Position numbers and translations under genes: made by a program | Source: Actinorhabdospora filicis | GTDB taxonomy: Bacteria > Actinomycetota > Actinomycetes > Mycobacteriales > Micromonosporaceae | DNA length: 64,000 nucleotides | Direction of reading: 5' to 3' | NCBI RefSeq assembly: GCF_030269765.1 | Contig: NZ_BSTX01000001.1 | Coordinates: 2,640,089 to 2,704,088 of the forward strand | In this document: positions 45,386 to 52,590 of the stretch, piece by piece | How positions within the stretch are numbered: position 1 is the stretch's first letter | Layout: the number at the start of each line of letters is the position of its first letter | Notes under the pieces: model-generated | What the model was told of the DNA's origin: nothing | The model's input: the letters and a program-made list of their open reading frames with translations, nothing else | The model's database searches: none

Positions 45386-45700
45386 TCAGACGCCGGGCTG
45401 CATGGACTTGAAGCCACCGGTGGTCGAATGCTCGGCCTGCTCGTAGCGCTCGGCGGTCCGCTTGATGCCCGCCGCGAGCAGCTCGATGTTCTCCGCGAGC
45501 AGCGCCACCCCCTCGTCCTGCGCCTCGTGGCGGCCTTCGAGGATCGGCGGCAGGAACGCGCAGAGCTGCCCGTAGGCGTCATCGGCCTGGAAGATCGACG
45601 AGCTCGCGGTCTTGATGGCGGCGAACCGCTCGTGAATGGCCGTCAGCGCCGAGGCGTGCGCGCGCAGGGCCTCGACGTCGACCTGGAATCCACCGGCCAT
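45386..45700 (-). CDS. EspC/DUF2580-like type VII secretion-associated protein
   Basis: 104 residues from ATG 45700. VDVEALRAHASALTAIHERF and LLAENIELLAAGIKRTAERYEQAEHST match the ESX-1 secretion-associated EspC-type helical hairpin (no W-x-G needed). Starts 1 bp after the YbaB-like stop (TGACATG), so coupled to it. Probably secreted as a dimer with the neighbouring protein. Confidence 0.85.
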   Translation of the reverse strand: MAGGFQVDVEALRAHASALTAIHERFAAIKTASSSIFQADDAYGQLCAFLPPILEGRHEAQDEGVALLAENIELLAAGIKRTAERYEQAEHSTTGGFKSMQPGV

Positions 45701-45701
45701 G

Positions 45702-46097
45702 TCAGCGCCACCCCGCGTCGCCCGCGTCGGCGTCCTCGGTGCGGTACCCGGCCAGCAGCGCCCGCCCGGTCGCCGACTCCGTCCCCAGCGTCTCCTTCAC
45801 GACCTCGGCGGCGGCCTCGGCGAGCTTCGCCCGCGCGTTGCGGTAGGCGCCCAGGATCGCGTATCGCGTCTGCTCGGGCGTCATCCGCTGCACCCGGTGC
45901 GACAGCCGCACGTCGACCATGAAGCCGGAGGAGTCGACGGTGATCTCCACCGTCTCGTAGTCGTCGGGTGCCGTGATCCGCAGCGCGCGCAGGCCCTCAC
46001 CGGCGGCCTGCGTCGCCGCGGCCCGCCGCGAGGCATCGTCCCGCCACGCCACCAGGCGCTCCCGCGCGCCCTCGACGTCCATCAGCGGATTGTCCAT
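45702..46097 (-). CDS. YbaB/EbfC-like protein
   Basis: 131 residues from ATG 46097 with GGAGGGG upstream. DDYETVEITVDSSGFMVDVRLSHRV near 55-80 is the YbaB/EbfC core, often found as the first gene of actinobacterial ESX-like operons. The classical DNA-binding version is shorter. Heads the minus-strand operon of five genes that ends at 43766. Confidence 0.83.
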   Translation of the reverse strand: MDNPLMDVEGARERLVAWRDDASRRAAATQAAGEGLRALRITAPDDYETVEITVDSSGFMVDVRLSHRVQRMTPEQTRYAILGAYRNARAKLAEAAAEVVKETLGTESATGRALLAGYRTEDADAGDAGWR

Positions 46098-46210
46098 CGC
46101 CCCTCCGTTTCCTTTGCCGGGCAAGGGAATGCGTAAGGGCGTCAGAGTAGCCACGGCATGCCACAAGATCAACGGGCGGGGAAACAAAGCGTTGTGCGGG
46201 CATACAAAAG

Positions 46211-46244
46211 AGCCGGGCCCCTCTCTTTCGAGAGGGGCCCGGCT
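46211..46244 (-). terminator. 15-bp hairpin downstream of tRNA-Asp
   Basis: AGCCGGGCCCCTCTC (46211-46225) and GAGAGGGGCCCGGCT (46230-46244), loop TTTC, 8 bp after the tRNA-Asp 3' end. The inner 12 bp are the same as in the hairpin at 43731. Confidence 0.92.
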
Positions 46245-46251
46245 TTACCGC

Positions 46252-46324
46252 GGTCCCGACGGGACTTGAACCCGCGACCTCCGCCTTGACAGGGCGGCGA
46301 GCACTCCAACTGCTCCACGGGACC
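46252..46324 (-). tRNA. tRNA-Asp (GTC)
   Basis: 73 nt cloverleaf: acceptor GGTCCCG/CGGGACC, anticodon stem CCGCC/GGCGG around loop CTGTCAA, T-loop TTCAAGT. Anticodon GTC. No encoded CCA. Confidence 0.96.
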
Positions 46325-46364
46325 TCGTATTGCAGGTAGTCATACTACCCACGACCGAAGTCGT

Positions 46365-46436
46365 GCCCCCAACGGGATTCGAACCCGTGCTACCGCCTTG
46401 AAAGGGCGGCGTCCTAGGCCACTAGACGATGAGGGC
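46365..46436 (-). tRNA. tRNA-Glu (TTC)
   Basis: 72 nt cloverleaf: acceptor GCCCTCA/TGGGGGC (one G-T), anticodon loop CTTTCAA within CCGCC/GGCGG, T-loop TTCGAAT. Anticodon TTC. It precedes tRNA-Asp by 40 bp, likely in one transcript ending at 46211. Confidence 0.96.
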
Positions 46437-46594
46437 GTCCCGACCATCGTGGCATCCCGGGCGACTCGCGTCATCCGGTTTCCGTTCGGGCCGGTGCCTA
46501 CATCCGGTCTCGCCGGAGGCTCCGAAAGCATACGACACGGCCGTCCGGGTGGGAAATCCAGGGGGTCGGTCCCGCGTTTTCGCAGGTCAGCGGG

Positions 46595-47443
46595 TCAATG
46601 GCGGAGCGGGATGAGCTTGAAGCGGTCGCCGAGTTCCTTGAGGATGCGGTCGAGGGCGTTGTAGGAATTCGTCCGGTCGCCGCCGGCGTCGTGGAGGAGG
46701 ACGATCGAGCCGACCTTGGTGTTGGTGATGACCCGGTCGGCGATCTTCTTCGCCGAGGGCTTCTCCCAGTCCTTGGGGTCGACGTTCCAGTTGAGGCTCT
46801 TCATGCCCAGCTCGGAGGCGATGTCGATGGCGTTGTTCGTCCAGTTGCCGCCGGGGTGGCGGAAGTAGGCGATGTCCTCGCCGGGGACCGCGCGGTGGAT
46901 CGCGTCATTGGTCTTCTGCATGTCCTTGCGGATCTCCTCGCGGCTCTTCTTGCCGAGTTCGAGATCGTGGCTCCAGGAGTGGTTGCAGAGGGTGTGGCCG
47001 TCGCGGACGATCTCCTGCACCAGCTCGGGGTAGGCGTCGGCGTTCTTGCCGACCAGGCAGAAGGTGGCCTTGACGCCGTACTCGCGCAGCTTGCCCAGGA
47101 CCTTCGGGGTCCAGTTGGGGTCGGGCCCGTCATCGAAGGTGAGGGCGACGGCGTTGGAGCCGGTGGTGTAGATCACCCGGTCCAGCGGGTTGTCCGACTT
47201 GATCTTGGACGGGTCGTCCTGGTGCTTGCCGTCGTCGGGAGAGGACGCCGAGGGCGAGGGGGACGGCGAGGCGGGCGCGCTGGTGGGCGGGGGCGGCGGC
47301 GCGTCCGAGGAGCGGTCCGACGAGGCGGCGGCGGGCGGATGCATGGCGGGATCCTGCATGCCGTAAGTGATCCCGACCGTCATCAACACCACGAACGCAA
47401 CGGTGCCAAGCCACACCACCTTCATTTTCGTCGTGAATCGCAC
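46595..47443 (-). CDS. polysaccharide deacetylase (NodB domain), membrane-anchored
   Basis: 282 residues from ATG 47443. N-terminal membrane helix or signal anchor (VVWLGTVAFVVLMTVGI), a Pro/Ser linker to about 70, then NodB. Motif 1 TFDDGPD near 102-108 (catalytic Asp and metal Asp), motif 2 HSWSH near 156-160, motif 3 RHPGGN near 196, and LLHDAGG near 250. It deacetylates peptidoglycan or other GlcNAc polymers outside the cell. Transcribed alone, upstream of tRNA-Glu. Confidence 0.93.
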   Translation of the reverse strand: MRFTTKMKVVWLGTVAFVVLMTVGITYGMQDPAMHPPAAASSDRSSDAPPPPPTSAPASPSPSPSASSPDDGKHQDDPSKIKSDNPLDRVIYTTGSNAVALTFDDGPDPNWTPKVLGKLREYGVKATFCLVGKNADAYPELVQEIVRDGHTLCNHSWSHDLELGKKSREEIRKDMQKTNDAIHRAVPGEDIAYFRHPGGNWTNNAIDIASELGMKSLNWNVDPKDWEKPSAKKIADRVITNTKVGSIVLLHDAGGDRTNSYNALDRILKELGDRFKLIPLRH

Positions 47444-47500
47444 TACGCCCTCCCAAACGGTTACCGGTCACCGTACCGGGCGTACGCCATCGTGAAACGG

Positions 47501-47543
47501 ATCCGCACCGGTCGATGTGGCTGGCCACATCGCCGGTGCGGAT
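47501..47543 (-). terminator. 19-bp hairpin downstream of the DUF2264 gene
   Basis: Left arm 47501-47520 (ATCCGCACCGG, T bulge, CGATGTGG) pairs with 47525-47543, loop CTGG. It begins 12 bp past the DUF2264 stop on the minus strand. Confidence 0.85.
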
Positions 47544-47555
47544 TAGTTCGAAGGG

Positions 47556-49448
47556 TCAGCCGATGAACGTATCGAGGTCCACCGTCACCGTCTGTCCGTC
47601 TCGCCACTCCACCCGTACGGCCGTGCCATCCACAGAGATGCGCGCGGCCGTCGACATGGTTGACGCCAGAACGGTCACATCATCGCTACGGCCCAAGAAA
47701 TGCAGGGCGACGTGTGCGGAAACACCTTCGGCCTGCCCGAAGGCCGCCGGGGTCGACATGTGCGCGCCCAGGACGTTCCCGTCGGCCCGCGCGATCGTCT
47801 CGGCCCGCTCGTAACCGTGCACGGGCAGCAGCGCGGCGGTGAGCCCGTCGGCCCGCCGCGCCCAGGCCACGCCGCCGGTGAGGCCGTACGGGACGGCGTC
47901 CTCGCCCGCGACCGCCCACGAGCCCTCGCGGACGCCCGTCGCGGCGTCGGTGGCCAGCAGGTGGCAGCGCACCTCGAAGGGCCCCTGGACGATCGACACG
48001 CTCGTCAGGCTCGCGCCCTCGCGCGGCACGCACGTCGAACCGGCCACCGGGCCGCGGACGCGGTGGCGCACGATCGGCCCGCGCCGCGAGGGCTCGCCGT
48101 CCAGCAGCACGAAGGCCCCGTCCACGTTCGCCGCGAAGGCCGGGCCGGTGCCGGGCGCGGTGTGCGTGGAGTAGGCGTACTTCACGTAGAGCGGGTCGTC
48201 GTCGGGCGTGCCGGCCGTGTTGTGGTCTGCGCCGTGGTTGTAGACCCGGGTGATCTCGTCGCCGGAGGTCGAGGAGATCAGCCAGCCGGTGGCGTCCAGG
48301 TCCACCACGTGGTCGCCGGTCTCGGCGGGCTGCGGCTCCTCCACCGCCGTCCACACCGGATGGTCGGCGGGCAGGGCCAGCCCGTGGAAGCCGATCCCGG
48401 CCCAGTAGGGCGATCCGGGACCGGAGTAGGGCTGCGTGACGTCCAGGTACTGGTCAGCGTGCCAGCCCAGGGACAGCGGCCCGTCCACGCCGACGCCGTG
48501 GTCCACGAAGTGCTTGAGCGTCCCGGAGGCCAGGCGCCGGCTGGCCCCCGGGGACAGCGGCGTGCGCCCGGTGAGCTGGCCCAGCCAGATGGGCGCGAGG
48601 GTGGCCGTGCGGTAGATGATCGAGCGGCCCTGGATCAGCGGCGATCCGTTGCCGCCGAAGAGGTGCCCGTAGGACTCCAGGTAGCGCCCGAGCCTGTTCT
48701 CCCACAGCCAGGCGGCGTCCGGGTCGCGCGCGGGCAGCATGTCGTGGATCGCCCACAGCAGGGGGTGGATGACCCACGCGTTGTAGTAGTCGAAGTTGCG
48801 GCGCGACCCGTCGGTGTACCAGCCCTGGCCGGTGTACCAGGACTCCACCCGGCGCACGTTCGCGCGGCCGTCGTAGGCGGAGGTGTCGTAACCGGCCGAG
48901 GCCAAAAACGCCTCGATGACGGCGGTGAACAGCAGCCAGTTGTTCGCCCAGGCGATCCGGCGCGCGTGATGGGACAGCCAGTCGGCGATCTGGTCGCGCT
49001 CGGCGGGCTTCAGCCGGTCCCAGATCTGGGCGCGCGAGATGTGCAGCGCGTAGGCGATCCCGGCGGCCTCCACGATCGGCTGCGTCTTGCCGGTCAGCGG
49101 CTCCACGCAGTCCACGGCCCACAGCCAGCCCTCGGACCCGCCGCGCTCGGTGCCGGCCACCAGCCCGGAGGCGTACTTCTCGGCGAAGCCGTGCGGGTCG
49201 CCGCCCCCGGCGATGCGCGGCGCGGCGATCAGGAAGGAGCGCGCGAAGCCCTCCAGCGCGTCCGACTCCGGCCCGGACCAGGCGTGCCGCCCGGGGATCC
49301 GGAACAGCGAGAAGCGCGGCGAGGCATAGGACAGGGCGACGTTCACCCAGTGGTCGGCCACCGCCTCCCAGTGCGCGCGCGTGTATCCGGTGTAGGGCGA
49401 GAGCTCATGGTCCGACGGCGGCAGTGAAAGCGCTTTCCAAGAGGTCAT
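47556..49448 (-). CDS. DUF2264 family protein
   Basis: 630 residues from ATG 49448. The first about 360 residues are an (alpha/alpha)-barrel-like fold with WADHW-like, SHHARRIAWANNWLLFTAVI, YTDGSRRNFDYYNAWVIHP and YGHLFGGNGSPLIQGRS segments characteristic of DUF2264. The C-terminal part is beta-rich. DUF2264 proteins sit in carbohydrate loci and are thought to act on sugars; the reaction is unknown. It starts 6 bp after the dehydrogenase gene, so the two are co-transcribed. The palindrome at 49426 lies inside its 5' coding region. Confidence 0.88.
   Translation of the reverse strand: MTSWKALSLPPSDHELSPYTGYTRAHWEAVADHWVNVALSYASPRFSLFRIPGRHAWSGPESDALEGFARSFLIAAPRIAGGGDPHGFAEKYASGLVAGTERGGSEGWLWAVDCVEPLTGKTQPIVEAAGIAYALHISRAQIWDRLKPAERDQIADWLSHHARRIAWANNWLLFTAVIEAFLASAGYDTSAYDGRANVRRVESWYTGQGWYTDGSRRNFDYYNAWVIHPLLWAIHDMLPARDPDAAWLWENRLGRYLESYGHLFGGNGSPLIQGRSIIYRTATLAPIWLGQLTGRTPLSPGASRRLASGTLKHFVDHGVGVDGPLSLGWHADQYLDVTQPYSGPGSPYWAGIGFHGLALPADHPVWTAVEEPQPAETGDHVVDLDATGWLISSTSGDEITRVYNHGADHNTAGTPDDDPLYVKYAYSTHTAPGTGPAFAANVDGAFVLLDGEPSRRGPIVRHRVRGPVAGSTCVPREGASLTSVSIVQGPFEVRCHLLATDAATGVREGSWAVAGEDAVPYGLTGGVAWARRADGLTAALLPVHGYERAETIARADGNVLGAHMSTPAAFGQAEGVSAHVALHFLGRSDDVTVLASTMSTAARISVDGTAVRVEWRDGQTVTVDLDTFIG
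49426..49437. promoter_or_regulatory. LacI-family-type operator inside the DUF2264 start
   Basis: GAAAGCGCTTTC, a perfect 12-bp palindrome with central CG, typical of LacI/GalR operators. It covers codons about 4-8 of the DUF2264 gene. A LacI regulator is encoded at 54233. Confidence 0.5.
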
Positions 49449-49454
49449 GAGCGG

Positions 49455-50474
49455 TCACGCTAGCCTCGGCAGGTCGGCGATGTCAACGGCGCCGAGCATG
49501 GCCTCACCCGCCAGGAACCTGCGCAGATCCGCCACCGCGTAGGAGCCCAGAAGGGCGATCTCGGTGCCCTGCGCGCCCGCCAGGTGCGGGGTCACGAACA
49601 CGTTCGGCAGCGTCAGCAGGACGTGCTCGCGCGGGATCGGCTCGGGGTCGGTGACGTCCAGGACGGCGTCCAGCCGGCCCGAGGCGCACTCCTTCGCCAG
49701 CGCCTCAGTGTCCACAAGGGACCCACGGGCGGTGTTGACCAGGACGGCGTGGTCGCGCATCATCGCCAGCCGCCGCCCGTCCATCAGGTGCCGCGTCTCG
49801 GGCAGCTCCGGCGCGTGCAGGCTCACCACGTCCGATGTGGACACCAGCTCATCGAGGTCGACGAGCTCGCAGCCGAGTTCGGCCGCCTCCGCCGCCGTCA
49901 GGTACGGGTCGGACAGGACCAGCCGGACGCCCAGGTCGCGCAGCCGCTCGATGACCAGGCGCCCGATGCGCGAGGCGCCCACCAGGCCCACCGTCCGGCT
50001 CACCACCCCGGCCGGGACGCGGTTGTCCGGCGAGGGCCAGCCCTCCGTGGACAGCCCGGCCGACAGCGCGAAGGCGCGCTTGAGCGCCAGGATGATGACC
50101 GCCCGGGTGTACTCGGCGACCGGCACCGCGTTGGCGTCGGCGGCCGAGGAGACCGCGATGCCGCGCCGCCAGACCTCCTCGGTCGTGTGGTGCTTGACCG
50201 ATCCGGCCGCGTGCACGTTCACCCGCAGCTTCGGCATCCGGTCCAGGGCCTCGGCGGTCAGCGGCGGGCAGCCCCATCCGCTGACCAGGAACTCGGCCCG
50301 GGCGAGCGCGCCGGCGTGCGCGGGGTCGGCGAAGTCGGCGACGAGCAGGCCGGGGTCGACCTCGGCGAATCCCCCCAGCGCGGTCAGGACCTCGTCGGTC
50401 ACCGCGCTGGAGCGGGCGTACTCCGCCATCGCCAGCACGCCGTACGGTCGCGCGTCCGCCATCCCCTCGGTCAC
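49455..50474 (-). CDS. D-2-hydroxyacid dehydrogenase (NAD-dependent)
   Basis: 339 residues from GTG 50474 (AGGAGGGG upstream); ATG 50462 is an alternative. NAD-binding VGLVGASRIGRLVIERL near 165-181, catalytic Arg in VNTARGSLVDTEAL near 245, and the His-pair region VFVTPHLAGA. GxGxxG is GASRIG, slightly altered. Operon with the DUF2264 gene, divergent from the ABC sugar-uptake genes, so it may oxidise a sugar-derived acid. Confidence 0.92.
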   Translation of the reverse strand: MTEGMADARPYGVLAMAEYARSSAVTDEVLTALGGFAEVDPGLLVADFADPAHAGALARAEFLVSGWGCPPLTAEALDRMPKLRVNVHAAGSVKHHTTEEVWRRGIAVSSAADANAVPVAEYTRAVIILALKRAFALSAGLSTEGWPSPDNRVPAGVVSRTVGLVGASRIGRLVIERLRDLGVRLVLSDPYLTAAEAAELGCELVDLDELVSTSDVVSLHAPELPETRHLMDGRRLAMMRDHAVLVNTARGSLVDTEALAKECASGRLDAVLDVTDPEPIPREHVLLTLPNVFVTPHLAGAQGTEIALLGSYAVADLRRFLAGEAMLGAVDIADLPRLA

Positions 50475-50512
50475 GGTCCCCTCCTCGCCGGGTGTGACCC
50501 CGGTCTAGTAAT

Positions 50513-50646
50513 CGGTTTCTTTCGAACAGCACGATAAGCGCACCCGGATCGTTGGTCAACATGCGGGTGAGCTGCGGATATCTCAACTACCAGGCACGTT
50601 ACCGAGTTGAAACATGTGCGGGGCTTGTCTCAGCTCACAGAAACCG
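50513..50646. promoter_or_regulatory. divergent promoter region with mirrored AGAAACCG octamers
   Basis: AGAAACCG occurs on the minus strand (50520-50513), followed by ATTACTAGA, and on the plus strand (50639-50646), followed by TCTATCTTC. Each sits directly ahead of a -10-like TTACTA or CTATCT for the genes at 50474 and 50685. The mirrored arrangement suggests one regulator acting on both. Confidence 0.5.
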
Positions 50647-50684
50647 TCTATCTTCGGCCACACCCGAGAGCGAGGAGGTCACCG

Positions 50685-51662
50685 TTGACTGCCACCGCGG
50701 CGCCACCGGAGCGCCATCCCGCCGCAAGCGGCGGGGACGAGACGTCTCCTCGCAAGCCGAAGCGCAGGAAGGGCCGGTTCCGCCGGGACCTGGTGCTGGT
50801 CGCGCTGATGGTCCCGGGAGTCGCGTACTTCCTGGTCTTCCACTACGGCGCGCTGTTCGGCAACGCGATCGCCTTCCAGGACTACGTGCCCTTCATCGGC
50901 GTGTGGCACTCGCCGTGGGCGGGCTTCGCCAACTTCGTCACCCTGTTCGGCGATGCCGACTTCTGGCACGCCACCTGGAACACCGTGAGCATCTCGGTGC
51001 TCCAGCTGGTCTTCTACTTCCCGGCCCCGCTGGCCCTGGCGCTGCTGCTGCACAGCCTGGTGGGCGACAAGGTCCGCAAGTTCGTGCAGAGCGTGGTCTA
51101 CCTGCCGCACTTCATCTCGTGGGTGATCGTGGTGGCGCTGTTCCAGCAGGTCCTGGGTGACGTGGGCGTGCTGAACGGGGTCCTCGGCGACGCCGGGCTG
51201 CACACCGTCGACATCATCGGCAATCCCGACGCCTACAAGCCGCTGGTCATCGCGCAGGTCGTCTGGAAGGAGACCGGCTGGGGGACCATCATCTTCCTGG
51301 CCGCGCTGGCCAATGTGGACGAGCAGCTCTACGAGGCGGCGTCCATCGACGGCGCCGGGTGGTGGCGGCGCCTGTGGCACGTGACGCTCCCGGCGATCCG
51401 GCCGGTCATCGTCCTGCTGCTGATCCTGCGCCTGGGCGACATCCTCACGCTGGGCTTCGAGCAGTTCTTCCTCCAGCGCGACACCGTCGGTCCCGACGCC
51501 GGGGAGGTGCTGGACACCTTCATCTACATCACCGGCATCAAGGACGGCCATTTCTCCATCGCCACCGCCGCCGGTCTCTTCAAGGGCCTGGTGGGGCTGG
51601 TCATGATCTTCACCGCGAACAAGATCGCGCACCGGCTCGGTGAGCAGGGGGTGTACAAGTGA
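50685..51662 (+). CDS. LplB-type sugar ABC permease
   Basis: 325 residues from TTG 50685 with GAGGAGGT 6 nt upstream; other starts are poor. A cytoplasmic N-terminus (about 40 residues, basic) precedes six membrane helices. PGVAYFLVFHYGALFGNAIAF-like start and the EAA loop YEAASIDGAGWWRRLWHVTLP near 220-240 match LplB/YteP permeases for oligosaccharides. The MsmK-type ATPase is not in the operon, as is usual for this group in actinomycetes. Confidence 0.93.
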   Translation: MTATAAPPERHPAASGGDETSPRKPKRRKGRFRRDLVLVALMVPGVAYFLVFHYGALFGNAIAFQDYVPFIGVWHSPWAGFANFVTLFGDADFWHATWNTVSISVLQLVFYFPAPLALALLLHSLVGDKVRKFVQSVVYLPHFISWVIVVALFQQVLGDVGVLNGVLGDAGLHTVDIIGNPDAYKPLVIAQVVWKETGWGTIIFLAALANVDEQLYEAASIDGAGWWRRLWHVTLPAIRPVIVLLLILRLGDILTLGFEQFFLQRDTVGPDAGEVLDTFIYITGIKDGHFSIATAAGLFKGLVGLVMIFTANKIAHRLGEQGVYK

Positions 51663-52558
51663 CTCTGTCCCAGAAACCGGGTCGTCCACTGTGGATGGGA
51701 CGGCCGAAGCCGATCACCCGGGCCGCCAAGGCGCTGGCCCTGTCGCTGATCGTCCTGCTGGTCCTCTTCCCGTTCTGGACCATCCTGGCCACCTCGATAA
51801 CCGCGCCCGAGGAGGTCGTGGCCAACGGCGGCTGGGTGGTGTGGCCGCAGAGCTTCAGCTTCCGCGCCTACACCGACATCTTCGAGGGCGGTGTGATCAC
51901 CCACGCCCTCACCGTCAGCCTGGGCATCACGATCCTGGGCACCGCCACCAGCCTGTTCGCCACGATCACGCTGGCCTACGCGCTGGCCCGGCCGGGCGTC
52001 TTCGGCGGCAAGCCGGTGCTGATCATGGTCCTGTTCACGTTCCTGTTCCCACCGGCGATGATCCCGTCGTACCTGGTGGTCAAGGAGCTCGGGCTGCTCG
52101 ACAGCTACCCGGCGCTGGTGCTGCCGGTCCTGGTCAACGTGTTCAACCTGGTCATCATGCGCGGCTTCTTCCAGGCCGTGCCGACCGAGCTGATCGAGGC
52201 CGCCAAGCTCGACGGCGCCGGTGAGCTGCGCATCCTGACCCGCATCGTGCTGCCGCTGTCCAAGTCGATCGTGGCGGTCGTCGGCCTGTTCTACGCCGTC
52301 TCCTACTGGAACGCCTTCTTCAACGCGATGATCTACACCCGCCAGGACATGTGGCCGGTGCAGACGCTGATGCGCCTCTACGTCACGCAGGGCGCGAGCC
52401 TCACCGAGAACGCCGCCTCCGAGACGGGCGTGGCCAACTCCCCGCAGGCGGTGAAGATGGCCGTCGTGATCATGGCGACCCTCCCGATCGTCATCGTCTA
52501 CCCCTTCATCCAGCGCTTCTTCGCCAAGGGCGTCCTGTCCGGCGCCATCAAGTCGTGA
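51659..52558 (+). CDS. LplC-type sugar ABC permease
   Basis: 299 residues, GTG overlapping the LplB stop. Six membrane helices; EAA loop LIEAAKLDGAGELRILTRIV near 178-197. Works with the LplB-type subunit and the lipoprotein receptor that follows. Substrate likely an acidic or neutral oligosaccharide, by family only. Confidence 0.93.
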   Translation: MTLSQKPGRPLWMGRPKPITRAAKALALSLIVLLVLFPFWTILATSITAPEEVVANGGWVVWPQSFSFRAYTDIFEGGVITHALTVSLGITILGTATSLFATITLAYALARPGVFGGKPVLIMVLFTFLFPPAMIPSYLVVKELGLLDSYPALVLPVLVNVFNLVIMRGFFQAVPTELIEAAKLDGAGELRILTRIVLPLSKSIVAVVGLFYAVSYWNAFFNAMIYTRQDMWPVQTLMRLYVTQGASLTENAASETGVANSPQAVKMAVVIMATLPIVIVYPFIQRFFAKGVLSGAIKS

Positions 52559-52590
52559 ACTCCTCCCGCCCCTCTCGAAAGGACCCCGTC

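Noticed and set aside
46252..46436. Integrative element anchored at the tRNA genes
   Set aside because: No integrase, att repeat of tRNA 3' end or phage gene visible.
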